A stretch of DNA of 64,000 nucleotides from Paucibacter_B soli (GCF_037482845.1 NZ_JBBHJW010000012.1:124001-188000), one strand, 5' to 3'; counted from the stretch's first letter, positions 31,305 to 41,487 are shown. The notes: generated by a model not told the origin, from the sequence alone. Numbers and translations: made by a program.

Positions 31305-33938
31305 ATGAACGACAAGTACGCCCCCTCCGAGATCGAAGCCGCCGCGCGCCAGTACTGGAACTCCCGTGACGCCTACCGCGTCGGCGAAGACCAGAGCAAG
31401 CCCAAGTTCTACGCTTGCTCCATGCTGCCCTACCCCAGCGGCAAGCTGCACATGGGCCATGTGCGCAACTACACGATCAACGACATGCTCACGCGCCAGC
31501 TGCGCATGAAGGGCTACAACGTCCTGATGCCGATGGGCTGGGACGCCTTCGGCCTGCCGGCCGAGAACGCCGCGATGAAGAACAAGGTGCCGCCCGCCAA
31601 GTGGACCTACGAGAACATCGCCTACATGAAGAGCCAGATGCAGGCCATGGGGCTGGCGATCGACTGGTCTCGAGAAATAGCCACCTGCACGCCCGAGTAC
31701 TACAAGTGGAACCAGTGGCTGTTCCTGAAGATGCTGGAGGCCGGCATCGCCGAGCGCCGCACCCAGGTCGTCAACTGGGACCCGGTGGACCAGACCGTGC
31801 TGGCCAATGAGCAGGTGGTGGATGGCAAGGGCTGGCGCTCCGGCGCGGTGGTCGAGAAGCGCGAGATCCCGGGCTACTACCTCAACATCACCAAGTACGC
31901 CGACGAGCTGCTCTCGGCCGTGGCGAATCCCGAGGACAAGAGCTATCTGAGCGGCTGGCCCGAGCGCGTGCGCCTGATGCAGGAGAACTGGATCGGCAAG
32001 AGCGAGGGCGTGCGCTTCGCCTTCCCGCACGAGATCAAGGGCGCCGATGGCGCGCTGATCCAGGACGGCAAGCTCTACGTCTTCACCACCCGCGCCGACA
32101 CCATCATGGGCGTGACCTTCTGCGCCGTGGCCCCCGAGCATCCGCTCGCCACCCATGCCGCAGCGTCTTCGCCCGAGCTGGCCGCCTTCATCGAGGAATG
32201 CAAGCGCGGGGGCAGCACCGAGGCCGAGCTGGCCACGCAGGAAAAGAAGGGCCTGCGCACCGGCCTCACCGTCACCCATCCGCTCACCGGCGCGCAGGTC
32301 GAGGTCTGGGTCGGCAACTATGTGCTGATGAGCTATGGCGACGGCGCCGTGATGGGCGTGCCCGCCCATGACGAGCGCGATTTCGCCTTTGCCAAGAAGT
32401 ACGGCATCGAGATCAAGCAGGTCATCGCCGTCGAGGGCGAGGCCTTCAGCCTGGACGCCTGGGCCGAATGGTATGGCGACAAGCAAAAGGCCATCTGCGT
32501 GAATTCGGGCGTGCTGGACGGGCTCGCGCACAAGGCCGCCGTGTCCAAGGTGGCCGAGTTGGTCGGTGCCAAGGGCCTGGGCGAGACGAAGACCACCTGG
32601 CGCCTGCGCGACTGGGGCATCAGCCGCCAGCGCTACTGGGGCACGCCCATCCCCATCATCCACTGCGACGACTGCGGCCCGGCGCCCGTGCCCGCCAAGG
32701 ACCTGCCGGTGGTGCTGCCCGAGGAATGCATCCCCGACGGCAGCGGCAATCCGCTCAACAAGCATGCCGGTTTCCTGAACGTTGGCTGCCCGAAATGCGG
32801 CAAGCCGGCCAAGCGCGAAACCGACACCATGGACACCTTTGTGGACTCGTCCTGGTACTTCATGCGCTATTGCGATGCGCAGAACAGCGAGGCCATGGTC
32901 GGTGAGGGCTCGCAGTACTGGATGCCGATGGACCAGTACATCGGCGGCATTGAGCACGCCATCCTGCACCTGCTGTACGCGCGCTTCTGGACCAAGGTGA
33001 TGCGCGACCTCAAGCTCATCAACTTCGACGAACCCTTCAAGAACCTGCTCACCCAGGGCATGGTGCTGAAGGGCGCCTTCTCGCACAAGCCCGCCGACGC
33101 CGGCAAGAACTACTACTGGGAGCACGAGGTCAACGTGCAGACCAACGAGCATGGCCAGGTGATCGGCGGCACGCTCAAGACCGACGGCACGCCGCTCGAG
33201 TACGAGATGACGACGATGTCCAAGTCCAAGAACAATGGCGTGGACCCGCAGGAGCTGATCAACCAGTACGGCGCCGACACCGCGCGCCTGTTCGTGATGT
33301 TCGCCTCGCCGCCCGAGCAGACGCTGGAGTGGAACGATGCCGGCGTGGAGGGTGCGCACCGCTTCCTCAAGCGCGTGTGGGGCTTCGGTGCCAAGCACCA
33401 GGCCGCCATCCAGGCCGCCGGCACTGATTTCTCCACGCTGAGCGGCGAGGGCAAGGCGCTGCGCCGCGAGGTGCATATGGTGCTCAAGCAGGTCAGCTAC
33501 GACTACGAGCGCATGCAGTACAACACCGTGGTGTCGGGCGGCATGAAGCTGCTGAATGCGCTGGAGGGCTTCAAGGCCCAGGGCCAGGACGCCGCGGTGC
33601 GCGAGGGCTTCTCGGTGCTGCTGCGCGTGCTCTACCCGGCCTGCCCGCATATCGCCCACAGCCTGTGGCAGGAGCTCGGCTTTGCCGCCCAGCTGGGCGA
33701 TCTGCTGGACGCGCCCTGGCCCACGGTGGACGAGGCCGCCCTGGTGCAGGACGAGATCGAGCTGATGCTGCAAGTCAACGGCAAGCTGCGCGGCGCCATC
33801 AAGGTGCCGGCCGCCGCCGACAAGGCCGCCATCGAGGCCACCGCCCTGGCCAGCGAGGACTTCGCCAAGTTCAGCGAAGGCAAGGCACCGAAGAAGGTCA
33901 TCATCGTGCCGGGTCGCCTGGTCAATCTCGTCGTCTGA
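31305..33938 (+). CDS. leuS: Leucyl-tRNA synthetase
   Basis: 877 residues, normal for bacterial LeuRS. HMGH (49-52) in KLHMGHVRNY is the class I HIGH motif. The editing domain has GTGAVMGVPAHDERD-like sequence (here GDGAVMGVPAHDERD). The zinc-binding cysteine ribbon (CDDCGP and CPKCGK) is present. The KMSKS loop reads TTMSKSKNNGVDP, with Thr at the first Lys position. It charges tRNA-Leu. The ATG was chosen from family N-termini (MNDKYAPSEIE). The stop overlaps the lptE start. Confidence 0.97.
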   Translation: MNDKYAPSEIEAAARQYWNSRDAYRVGEDQSKPKFYACSMLPYPSGKLHMGHVRNYTINDMLTRQLRMKGYNVLMPMGWDAFGLPAENAAMKNKVPPAKWTYENIAYMKSQMQAMGLAIDWSREIATCTPEYYKWNQWLFLKMLEAGIAERRTQVVNWDPVDQTVLANEQVVDGKGWRSGAVVEKREIPGYYLNITKYADELLSAVANPEDKSYLSGWPERVRLMQENWIGKSEGVRFAFPHEIKGADGALIQDGKLYVFTTRADTIMGVTFCAVAPEHPLATHAAASSPELAAFIEECKRGGSTEAELATQEKKGLRTGLTVTHPLTGAQVEVWVGNYVLMSYGDGAVMGVPAHDERDFAFAKKYGIEIKQVIAVEGEAFSLDAWAEWYGDKQKAICVNSGVLDGLAHKAAVSKVAELVGAKGLGETKTTWRLRDWGISRQRYWGTPIPIIHCDDCGPAPVPAKDLPVVLPEECIPDGSGNPLNKHAGFLNVGCPKCGKPAKRETDTMDTFVDSSWYFMRYCDAQNSEAMVGEGSQYWMPMDQYIGGIEHAILHLLYARFWTKVMRDLKLINFDEPFKNLLTQGMVLKGAFSHKPADAGKNYYWEHEVNVQTNEHGQVIGGTLKTDGTPLEYEMTTMSKSKNNGVDPQELINQYGADTARLFVMFASPPEQTLEWNDAGVEGAHRFLKRVWGFGAKHQAAIQAAGTDFSTLSGEGKALRREVHMVLKQVSYDYERMQYNTVVSGGMKLLNALEGFKAQGQDAAVREGFSVLLRVLYPACPHIAHSLWQELGFAAQLGDLLDAPWPTVDEAALVQDEIELMLQVNGKLRGAIKVPAAADKAAIEATALASEDFAKFSEGKAPKKVIIVPGRLVNLVV

Positions 33939-34432
33939 TGGCCTTCAACCGCCGCCTCTTGCTGCTGAGCGCCGTGGCCCTGACGGGCTGCGGCTTCGAG
34001 CTGCGCCGCGAGCCCGAGCTGCAGTTCCGCAGCCTGGCGCTGCAGGGCTTCAAGCCCGGCTCGCCCTTGGCGGCCGAGCTCAAGCGCCAGCTGGCGCGCA
34101 CCCCCGTGCAGTTGCTGGAAGACCCCAACAAGGCCGAGCTGGTGCTGGAGGCCAAGCGCGACGAGCGCAGCAAGAACGCGGTGGTGTCCACCAGCGCCGG
34201 TCAGGTGCGCGAATGGCAGCTCAAGCTGAATGTGGACTTCCTGATCCGCACGCCCGGTAACGACATCCTCTTGCCGCGCACCGAGCTGCGCATCCTGCGC
34301 GACATGAACTACACCGAGAGCCAGGCCCTGGCCAAGGAGCAGGAAGAGGCCTCGCTGTACCGCGCCATGCAATCCGAGGCGGTGGCCCTGCTGATGCGGC
34401 GCCTGGCCGCCGTGCGCCTTCCGATCAATTGA
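33938..34432 (+). CDS. lptE: LPS-assembly lipoprotein LptE
   Basis: 164 residues. Lipobox LTGC places the modified cysteine at residue 18, followed by GFELRR, the conserved LptE start. LptE plugs the LptD barrel and helps insert LPS into the outer membrane; lptD lies at the right end of the window. Between leuS and holA it is in its standard place. ATG 33938 overlaps the leuS stop (TGATG). Confidence 0.93.
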   Translation: MAFNRRLLLLSAVALTGCGFELRREPELQFRSLALQGFKPGSPLAAELKRQLARTPVQLLEDPNKAELVLEAKRDERSKNAVVSTSAGQVREWQLKLNVDFLIRTPGNDILLPRTELRILRDMNYTESQALAKEQEEASLYRAMQSEAVALLMRRLAAVRLPIN

Positions 34433-34444
34433 ACAGGTAGGCTG

Positions 34445-35518
34445 ATGCAGATCCGCGCCGAGGGCCTGGCCGCCCAGCTCGCCAAGGGGCTCAAGCCCAT
34501 CTACACCGTGCATGGCGACGAGCCCCTGCTGGCGCAGGAGGCGGCCGACACCATACGCGCCGCGGCGCGTGCGCAGGGCTATGGCGAGCGCAAGGTCTTC
34601 ATCGTCTCGGGTGCGTACTTCGACTGGGGCCCGGTGCTGGGCGCGGCCCAGGCCATGAGCCTGTTCGCCGAGCGCCAGTTCATCGAGATCCGCATCCCCT
34701 CGGGCAAGCCAGGCAAGGAGGGCTCGGAGGCCTTGCAGCGCTATTGCGAGCGCCTGCCCGAGGATGTGGTCACGCTCGTGACCCTGCCGCGCCTGGACAA
34801 GACGCAACTGAGCAGCGCCTGGTTCACCGCCCTGGACGGCGCCGGCGTCACCCTCAAGGTCGAGCCGGTGGAGCGCCGCGCCCTGCCGCAGTGGATCGCC
34901 CAGCGCCTGGCCGCGCAGGGCCAGCGCGTCGGCGAGGGCGAAGAGGGCCAGCGCGCCCTGGCCTTCTTCGCCGACCGGGTGGAGGGCAATCTGCTCGCCG
35001 CCCACCAGGAGCTGCAAAAGCTTGCCCTGCTCTATCCGCCCGGCGAGATCGCGCTGGCGCAGATCGAGTCGGCGGTGCTGAACGTGGCGCGCTACGACGT
35101 CTTCAAGCTCAGCGAGGCGGTGCTGGCCGGCCAGGTGCCGCGCGTGCTGCGCATGCTGGAGGGCCTGGAGGCCGAGGGCGAGGCCGCGGTGCTGGTGCAC
35201 TGGACCCTGGCCGAGGATGTGCGCGCGCTCAAGAAGGTGCGCGATGCGCTGGACGCCGGCAAGCCCCTGCCGCTGGCGCTGCGCGAAGCGCGCGTCTGGG
35301 GCAACAAGGAACGGCTTTTCGAGCGCATTGCGCCGGGCCTGAGCGATCACAATCTGGCCAGCCTGGTGGCGGCGGCACAGATCTGTGACGGCATCGTCAA
35401 GGGCCTGCGCCACCCCGAATGGCCGCTGGACGCCTGGGGTGCGCTGCGCCGCCTGGCCCTGATGCTGGTCGAGGCGACCCAGGCACGCGGCGGCGTCAAG
35501 CTGGCCTTGCGGTCCTGA
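34445..35518 (+). CDS. holA: DNA polymerase III delta subunit
   Basis: 357 residues. AAA+-like clamp-loader fold with the N-terminal family motif PIYTVHGDEPLLAQEAADTIR and the C-terminal helical collar region (ALREARVWGNKERLFERIAPGL). It opens the beta clamp as part of the replicative clamp loader. It follows lptE by 12 bases. The next gene, a cupredoxin, is 74 bases downstream and seems a separate unit. Confidence 0.94.
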   Translation: MQIRAEGLAAQLAKGLKPIYTVHGDEPLLAQEAADTIRAAARAQGYGERKVFIVSGAYFDWGPVLGAAQAMSLFAERQFIEIRIPSGKPGKEGSEALQRYCERLPEDVVTLVTLPRLDKTQLSSAWFTALDGAGVTLKVEPVERRALPQWIAQRLAAQGQRVGEGEEGQRALAFFADRVEGNLLAAHQELQKLALLYPPGEIALAQIESAVLNVARYDVFKLSEAVLAGQVPRVLRMLEGLEAEGEAAVLVHWTLAEDVRALKKVRDALDAGKPLPLALREARVWGNKERLFERIAPGLSDHNLASLVAAAQICDGIVKGLRHPEWPLDAWGALRRLALMLVEATQARGGVKLALRS

Positions 35519-35592
35519 CAGCTTCGCCCCGCTGCCACGGCGGCCGAAATCGCGTTATGGTCTGGGCTGCAAAGCCGGGAAGAAAGCTCATC

Positions 35593-36192
35593 ATGACAAT
35601 GCTGCTGCCCTTATCACGCAGTGGGCTGGCCTGTTTGACGATGGCGGCGGCCGCCGCGCAGGCCGTGCCATGGACGGTGGAAGTACGCAATGCCGCCGGC
35701 CAGCCGCTGGCGAATGCGGCGGTGGCGGTGGAACTGAAGGGTCAGCCCAGCAAGGCCGGCCCCGGCGCCAGGGCCGAGATGGCGCAGCGCGAGCGCCAGT
35801 TCCAGCCCGCGCTGCTGGTGGTGCAGACCGGCACGCCGGTGAGCTTCCCGAACTTCGACACCGTGCGCCACCATGTCTATTCCTTCTCGGCCACCAAGAA
35901 GTTCGACCTCAAGCTCTACTCGGGCACGCCGGCCGAGCCGGTGCTGTTCGACAAGCCCGGCGTCGCCGCGCTGGGCTGCAATATCCACGACCGCATGAGC
36001 GCCCACATCGTGGTGGTGGACACGCCGCTATTCGGCAAGACCGATGCCCAGGGCCTGCTGACGCTGGACCTGCCCGTCGGCGAGCACCGCCTGCTGGTCT
36101 GGCATGCCAGCCTGCCGATGCCGCAGTTGCAGGCCCAGACCCTGCAGGTCGGCAACAGCGCCGGCCACACCACGCTGAGCCTGCAGCCCTGA
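35593..36192 (+). CDS. Periplasmic cupredoxin-like protein
   Basis: 199 residues with a signal peptide (cleavage near residue 25). The cupredoxin beta-sandwich holds a full type I copper ligand set: H94 in DTVRHHVYSFS, then C129, H132 and M135 in LGCNIHDRMSAH. Similar proteins are often named methylamine utilization protein, although no methylamine genes are present here. The gene lies 10 bases upstream of a membrane GGDEF-EAL gene, suggesting a joint operon in which copper or redox state may feed c-di-GMP signalling. That role is inference. Confidence 0.82.
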   Translation: MTMLLPLSRSGLACLTMAAAAAQAVPWTVEVRNAAGQPLANAAVAVELKGQPSKAGPGARAEMAQRERQFQPALLVVQTGTPVSFPNFDTVRHHVYSFSATKKFDLKLYSGTPAEPVLFDKPGVAALGCNIHDRMSAHIVVVDTPLFGKTDAQGLLTLDLPVGEHRLLVWHASLPMPQLQAQTLQVGNSAGHTTLSLQP

Positions 36193-36202
36193 GCCGTCGC
36201 CC

Positions 36203-38602
36203 ATGAGCCTGCCGGACTTCCTCAACCTGAAGCGCCTGGAGGGCCGTATCGTCGGCCTCTTTCTGGTGCTGTTGCTGGTGGTGCAGATCGCCAGCCTCGC
36301 GCTCATCACCCGGAGCATAGACAGCAACGCGAACGCATCCATCAGCCAGGAACTGGCCACCGGTGCGCGCGTGCTGCAGCGCCTGCTGGTGCAGGACGCC
36401 CAGCAGCGCCTGGACGCGGCGCGCCTGCTGGAGGCCGACTATGGCTTCAGCCAGGTGCTGGGCGATGGCCTGAACACCGAGGAAGACCGCGAGACCCTGA
36501 AGAGCGCACTCGTCAGTCATGGCGAACGCGTCAAGGCCAACCTGGTGGCCTATGCCGACCCGAGCTACCGGCTCGTCACCGCCACCACCGAGCAGGCCGC
36601 GCCCTTCATCAAGCTGCTGCCCACGCTGGCCGGCGGCGGTGCCAAGTCCAAGTCGCCCAATCTGACCGTCGTCGACGGCAAGGCCTACCAGGTGGTGACC
36701 GTGCCGGTGCGTGCCGCCGGCCTGGGGGGCTGGGTGCTGATGGCCTTCGAGCTCGACCGGACCGAGCTGCTGGAGCTGCAAAACCTCTCCAGGCTGCAGG
36801 CGGTGCTGCTGCTGCGCGGGCCCGCCAGCCCCTGGCAGGCCCTCGCCTCGGTGCTGGACGAAGCCGCCACGCGCACCGTGGCCGGCCAGGTGCCGCAGGG
36901 CGAGCGCGAGTTCCCGCTCACGCTGGGTGCGGAGCGCTGGCGCGGCCTCTACCTGAAGCTGCACGAGCAAGACGGTCAGCAGCTCGGCGCGGTGCTGCTG
37001 CGCTCCTTCGACGAGGCCGTGGCGCCCTATCGCCGGCTGCAGCTGACCCTGCTGGGCCTGAGCGCGCTGGGCGTGCTGGTGTTCGCGGGCGGCAGCGTTC
37101 TCACCGCCAGGCGCATCAGCGGGCCGGTGAGGGCGCTCTCCGAATCGGCGGAGCGGCTCGGCCAGGGCGACTACACCACGCCGGTGGCACGCACCTCCAG
37201 CGACGAGATCGGCGACCTGGCGCAGGCCTTCGAGGGCATGCGCATCGGCATCCGCGAGCGCGAGCAGCAGGTACACCGTCTGGCCTTCTGGGACACCCTC
37301 ACCGGCCTGCCCAACCGCGAACAGTTCAGCCAGCAGCTGCAGGCCAGGCTGAGCCAGAGCGAGGCCCCCTGCGCGCTGCTGATGCTGGATCTGGACCGCT
37401 TCAAGCATGTCAACGACGTGCTGGGCCACCGCTTCGGCGACGAGCTGCTGCGCGGCCTGGCCGAGCGCCTGCGCCAATTGATGAAGGACCAGAGCCATCT
37501 GCTGGCGCGCCTGGGCGGCGACGAGTTCGTGCTGATGCTGGAGGGCGCGGGCGAGGAAGAGGCGTTGGAGGCGGCGCGCCGCATCCATCGCGATTTCGAG
37601 CGCCCGCTGCACATCGAGGACCAGACCGTGGACCTCAGCGCCGGCATCGGCATCGCGCTCTACCCCGAGCAGGGGCGCGCGGTGAGCCTGCTGCTGGCAC
37701 GCGCCGAACTCGCCATGTACGCGGCCAAGCGCAAGCAGGCGGGCAGCCAGGTCTATGCGCCCGAGCTCGACGCCGGCAGCCAGGAATCGCTCTCGCTGCT
37801 GGGCGAGCTGCGGCATGCGGTCGAGGCCAACGAGCTGCGCCTGTTCCTGCAGCCCAAGGTGGACCTGCGCACCGGCGCCGTCATCAGCGCCGAGGCGCTG
37901 GTGCGCTGGGAGCATCCGCAGCGCGGCCTGGTGCCGCCGATGCAGTTCATCCCCTTTGCCGAACAGACCGGCTTCATCCGCGCGCTCACCACCTGGGTGC
38001 TGGAGGCCTCGGTGCAGGCCTGGGCGCGTGCCGAGGCCCGGGGTCAGGCCTTGCGCATCAGCGTCAACCTCAGCACCCGCGACCTGCTGGACCAGGACCT
38101 GCCGCTCAAGATCGCCGCGGTGCTGCAGCAGCACCGCGCGCCGCCGCAGGCGCTGTGCCTGGAGATCACCGAGAGCGCCATCATGGACGACCCGACGCGC
38201 GCCATGATGACGCTGGAACAGCTCAGCGCGATGGGTTTCAAGCTCTCGATCGACGACTTCGGCACCGGCTATTCATCGCTCGCCTATCTGAAGCGTCTGC
38301 CGGTCGACGAGCTGAAGATCGACAAGAGCTTTGTGATGGCGATGGAGCGCGAGCTCGACGATGCCAAGATCGTGCGCTCGACCATTGAGCTGGCACACAA
38401 CCTCGGGCTCTCGGTGGTGGCCGAGGGCCTGGAAACCGCCAAGACCTGGAAGCTGCTGGCCACCCTGGGCTGCGACGAGGGCCAGGGCTATTACATCAGC
38501 CGCCCCATGCCCGAGGCGGAGTTCGCGCGCTGGCTGGCGCAATGGCAGCCCCCCGATCTGGGCGAGGATGCGCCGGATACGGTGCTGGCTGGGCTGCGCT
38601 GA
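36203..38602 (+). CDS. Membrane GGDEF-EAL cyclic-di-GMP enzyme
   Basis: 799 residues. TM1 at about 17-36, a periplasmic sensor region 40-275, TM2 at about 280-300, HAMP 300-355, GGDEF domain with intact GGDEF (438-442) and EAL domain with EAL (564-566). The EAL catalytic signatures DDFGTGYSS, LKIDKSF and AEGLE are intact. No RxxD inhibitory site precedes GGDEF. Both synthesis and breakdown are possible; which dominates cannot be read. The periplasmic part faces the same compartment as the upstream cupredoxin, with which it forms a probable operon. Confidence 0.9.
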   Translation: MSLPDFLNLKRLEGRIVGLFLVLLLVVQIASLALITRSIDSNANASISQELATGARVLQRLLVQDAQQRLDAARLLEADYGFSQVLGDGLNTEEDRETLKSALVSHGERVKANLVAYADPSYRLVTATTEQAAPFIKLLPTLAGGGAKSKSPNLTVVDGKAYQVVTVPVRAAGLGGWVLMAFELDRTELLELQNLSRLQAVLLLRGPASPWQALASVLDEAATRTVAGQVPQGEREFPLTLGAERWRGLYLKLHEQDGQQLGAVLLRSFDEAVAPYRRLQLTLLGLSALGVLVFAGGSVLTARRISGPVRALSESAERLGQGDYTTPVARTSSDEIGDLAQAFEGMRIGIREREQQVHRLAFWDTLTGLPNREQFSQQLQARLSQSEAPCALLMLDLDRFKHVNDVLGHRFGDELLRGLAERLRQLMKDQSHLLARLGGDEFVLMLEGAGEEEALEAARRIHRDFERPLHIEDQTVDLSAGIGIALYPEQGRAVSLLLARAELAMYAAKRKQAGSQVYAPELDAGSQESLSLLGELRHAVEANELRLFLQPKVDLRTGAVISAEALVRWEHPQRGLVPPMQFIPFAEQTGFIRALTTWVLEASVQAWARAEARGQALRISVNLSTRDLLDQDLPLKIAAVLQQHRAPPQALCLEITESAIMDDPTRAMMTLEQLSAMGFKLSIDDFGTGYSSLAYLKRLPVDELKIDKSFVMAMERELDDAKIVRSTIELAHNLGLSVVAEGLETAKTWKLLATLGCDEGQGYYISRPMPEAEFARWLAQWQPPDLGEDAPDTVLAGLR

Positions 38603-38612
38603 GGTCCAGCCG

Positions 38613-41363
38613 TCAGGGCGCGCGCAGCGGCAGCTCCAGCGTGAAGCGGCTGCCCTGGCCGGGCGCGCTGCTGACGCTCAACTGCCCGCCCAGCAGGCTC
38701 TCGACGATGTTGTGCGCGATGCTCAGGCCCAGGCCGCTGCCCCCCTGGCCGAAGCGGGTGGTGAAGAAGGGCTCGAAGACGCGGCGGCGCACCGTCTCGC
38801 TCATGCCCACGCCGTCGTCGCTCACGCTCAGGCTCAGGCGCTCGCCCGCCAACCCATGCAGTTCCAGCGTTAGCGTGCCGCCGCTGCGGCCGGCAAAGGC
38901 ATGGGTGAGCGCATTGCTCATCAATATCACCAGCACCTGGCCCAGCGCGCCCGGATAGGCGTCCAGCTGCAGCGCCGTGTCCAGCTGCAGATGCAGGCCG
39001 ATGCCGGCCTGGCGCAGCGCCATGCCCAGGGTCTGGGCGCATTGCTCGCAGACCTCGGCAACGCGGAAGGCGCGGCGCTGCTCGGCGCTGCGGTCCACCG
39101 CCACCTGCTTGAAGCTGCTGACCAGGGAGCCGGCGCCCTGCATGCTGCGCTCGATCACCTCCAGCCCTTCGCGCGCCTGCTGCAGATAACCCTGCAGCTC
39201 GGCGCGACGCATCGCCTGGGGATGCTGCTCCACGCGCTCGGCGAGCGCGCGCGTGGCTGCCAGCACGGTCGAGGCCACCAGCAGGCTGTTGCCGATCGGC
39301 GTGTTGAGCTCATGCGCCACCCCCGCCACCATCGCGCCCAAGGCTGCCAGCCTCTCCTGCGCCATCAGCTGCTGCTGCAGCGCGCCCAGGCGCTGGTAGG
39401 CACGCGCGTTCTCTAGCGCGATGGCGCCATAGGAGCACAGCATGCGCAGGATCAGCTGCTCGCGTTCGCCATAGGCGGCGGCGCGCTCCGACTGCACCGT
39501 CATCACGCCCAGCATGCGCTCGCTCAGGCGCAGCGGCACGAACATCATGCTCAGCATCGGGCGCGTGCCCGGCACCTCGCTGTGCGGATCGGCCAGTTCG
39601 CTGGCGCCCAGCACGAACTCGCGGCGCTCGCGCAGCGCCCGCGCGCAATAGCTCGTGGGGCTGTCCAGCGCGATCGGCGGGTCGACGAAGGCCTGGCCGG
39701 CCTCCATGCCGAAGCTGCACACCAGCTGCCCGCCGGCCTCGTCCAGGGTGTAGATGGCCACGCTCTGCGCATCCAGCATGGTGTGCACCAGACGCTCCAG
39801 CGCCTCGAAGATGCGCTCGGCCTGCAGCTCGGTGGTGATCTCCTGGCTGATGCTGCTCAGGTGCAGCAGCAGTTCGTGATTGCGGCGCAGATGCTCATGC
39901 TCGACGCGCGCACGCTCCATCTGGTGTTGGGCGCGCAGGCCGGTCATGCGGCGCGTCGCCTCTTCGCTGAAATGGCGCTGGCGGTTCGCGCTCGCCTGAT
40001 AGGCCAGCGCATAGGCACGCTCGAACCTGCCCTGCGCGGCCTGCGCCGCCGAGGCCGCTTCCAGCAGGGCCGCCTGCGGCCGGTAGGCCGGCAGCGTGGC
40101 GGCCAGCGCCAGCGCCTGCTCGTACCAGCCCAGCGCCTGCGGCCCATGCGGATCGAGCGCCAGCGCGATATCGGCCTGGGCCCACAGGGCCTCGATCTCG
40201 TAATTGCGATTGAACTGGGTGCGCGCCCGGCTCAGCGTCTGCTGGATGCCGGCGGCCGCCTCGGCCACGCGGCCCAGGCCCAGCAGCGCGCGCGCGCGGC
40301 CGATGCCGGCAATCACGCGCAGATCGGCCGCCGCCGCGCTGGGCAGGCTGGCCATCTCGTCGTAGGTGGCCAGCGCTTCGACGAAGCGGCCCGCGTCCAA
40401 CTCGACGCGCGCCAGCATATTCAGCCGCACCGCCTGGGCGCGGCCCAAGGGCAGCGGGCGCAGCACCTGCTGAGCCTCCAGCAGGGCCTCGCGCGCCGCG
40501 TCCAGCTGACCGAGATGGCGCAGCACATCACCCACATGCATCAGGCAACCGCCCACCAGCGCGGGCCAGCCGGCCGCCCGCGCCAGTTCCAGCCCGCGCT
40601 GCAGCCAGCTCAGCGCGGTCTCGTAATCGGCCATATTGCCGTAGTTGAAACCGAGGTTGCTGGCCAGGGCGATGGCGCGCTGCTGCTGGCCCGATGCGAG
40701 TGCGGCCTCGAAGGCCGCGCCGAAGCTGGCGATGCAGGCCTCGTAGTCGGCGCGCAATGCCGCCAGCACGCCGCGGAAATCGGCCACCACGGCGCGCGCC
40801 GCCGGCGCCAGCACGTCCAGCTCGGTGGGCAGCTGGGCGCCCCATTCCTGCTCGGCCTTTACATTGTCCTGAAAGGCGCTGCTGCGGCCCAGCTCGGCGC
40901 GGAACATCAGCAGGCGCAAGGCATCGCCGGCCTGCTCGGCGGCCGCGATGGCCGCCAGCAACTGGCGCTGCTCGCCGGCAAAGTCGCCGCGCAGGGCCGC
41001 CAGACGCTGGGCCAGCCAGGCCGCGTCCGCCTGCGCGCACCGATCGCCCAGGCGCAGCGCCTCGGCTTCGATGGTGGCCAGCAGCGGCTCCACCTGTTCC
41101 AGCTGGGCATGGAGCAGCGCCGCCTCGGCGCGCACCAGCTGCAGACGCAGGCGCAGGCAGGCACGCTCGGGCTCGGGCAGCGCTGCGGACTGGGCCTCCA
41201 AGGCCTCGGCCATCGCCAATGCGCGTGGCATGTCGCGCTGGCGCAGAGCCCAGGCCACGAACAGCTGCAACTGGGCGTCCTGCGGCGCCGCGCGCAGGCG
41301 CTCCTCACCCTGCTCCAATGCGGGCTGGCTGGGAAACAGTTCCAGGGCCGCACAGGATTGCAT
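38613..41363 (-). CDS. TPR-GAF sensor histidine kinase, copy 1
   Basis: 916 residues with no transmembrane segment, so cytoplasmic. Residues about 1-470 are alpha-helical TPR-like repeats (for example GLELARAAGWPALVGGCLMHVGDVLRHLG). A GAF domain runs about 520-670, then a short coiled coil. The dimerisation helix has MVAGVAHELNTPIGN with the phospho-His, and the HATPase domain has the N-box variant ILMSNALTHAF and DDGVGM, GGSGLGLSI. It is a close paralog of the gene at 41488-44286, same architecture throughout. It has no adjacent response regulator. Confidence 0.88.
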   Translation of the reverse strand: MQSCAALELFPSQPALEQGEERLRAAPQDAQLQLFVAWALRQRDMPRALAMAEALEAQSAALPEPERACLRLRLQLVRAEAALLHAQLEQVEPLLATIEAEALRLGDRCAQADAAWLAQRLAALRGDFAGEQRQLLAAIAAAEQAGDALRLLMFRAELGRSSAFQDNVKAEQEWGAQLPTELDVLAPAARAVVADFRGVLAALRADYEACIASFGAAFEAALASGQQQRAIALASNLGFNYGNMADYETALSWLQRGLELARAAGWPALVGGCLMHVGDVLRHLGQLDAAREALLEAQQVLRPLPLGRAQAVRLNMLARVELDAGRFVEALATYDEMASLPSAAAADLRVIAGIGRARALLGLGRVAEAAAGIQQTLSRARTQFNRNYEIEALWAQADIALALDPHGPQALGWYEQALALAATLPAYRPQAALLEAASAAQAAQGRFERAYALAYQASANRQRHFSEEATRRMTGLRAQHQMERARVEHEHLRRNHELLLHLSSISQEITTELQAERIFEALERLVHTMLDAQSVAIYTLDEAGGQLVCSFGMEAGQAFVDPPIALDSPTSYCARALRERREFVLGASELADPHSEVPGTRPMLSMMFVPLRLSERMLGVMTVQSERAAAYGEREQLILRMLCSYGAIALENARAYQRLGALQQQLMAQERLAALGAMVAGVAHELNTPIGNSLLVASTVLAATRALAERVEQHPQAMRRAELQGYLQQAREGLEVIERSMQGAGSLVSSFKQVAVDRSAEQRRAFRVAEVCEQCAQTLGMALRQAGIGLHLQLDTALQLDAYPGALGQVLVILMSNALTHAFAGRSGGTLTLELHGLAGERLSLSVSDDGVGMSETVRRRVFEPFFTTRFGQGGSGLGLSIAHNIVESLLGGQLSVSSAPGQGSRFTLELPLRAP

Positions 41364-41487
41364 GCCAATGCTCTAGGGCCAACGACAGCGCCAGACTACT
41401 GCAAGCGGGCAACCCTGCCTACCGCAGATGGCTTGCTGCGCCCGCAGCGAGCGCGAGGATGTCACACCATAAGCACAATCGCAGTGC

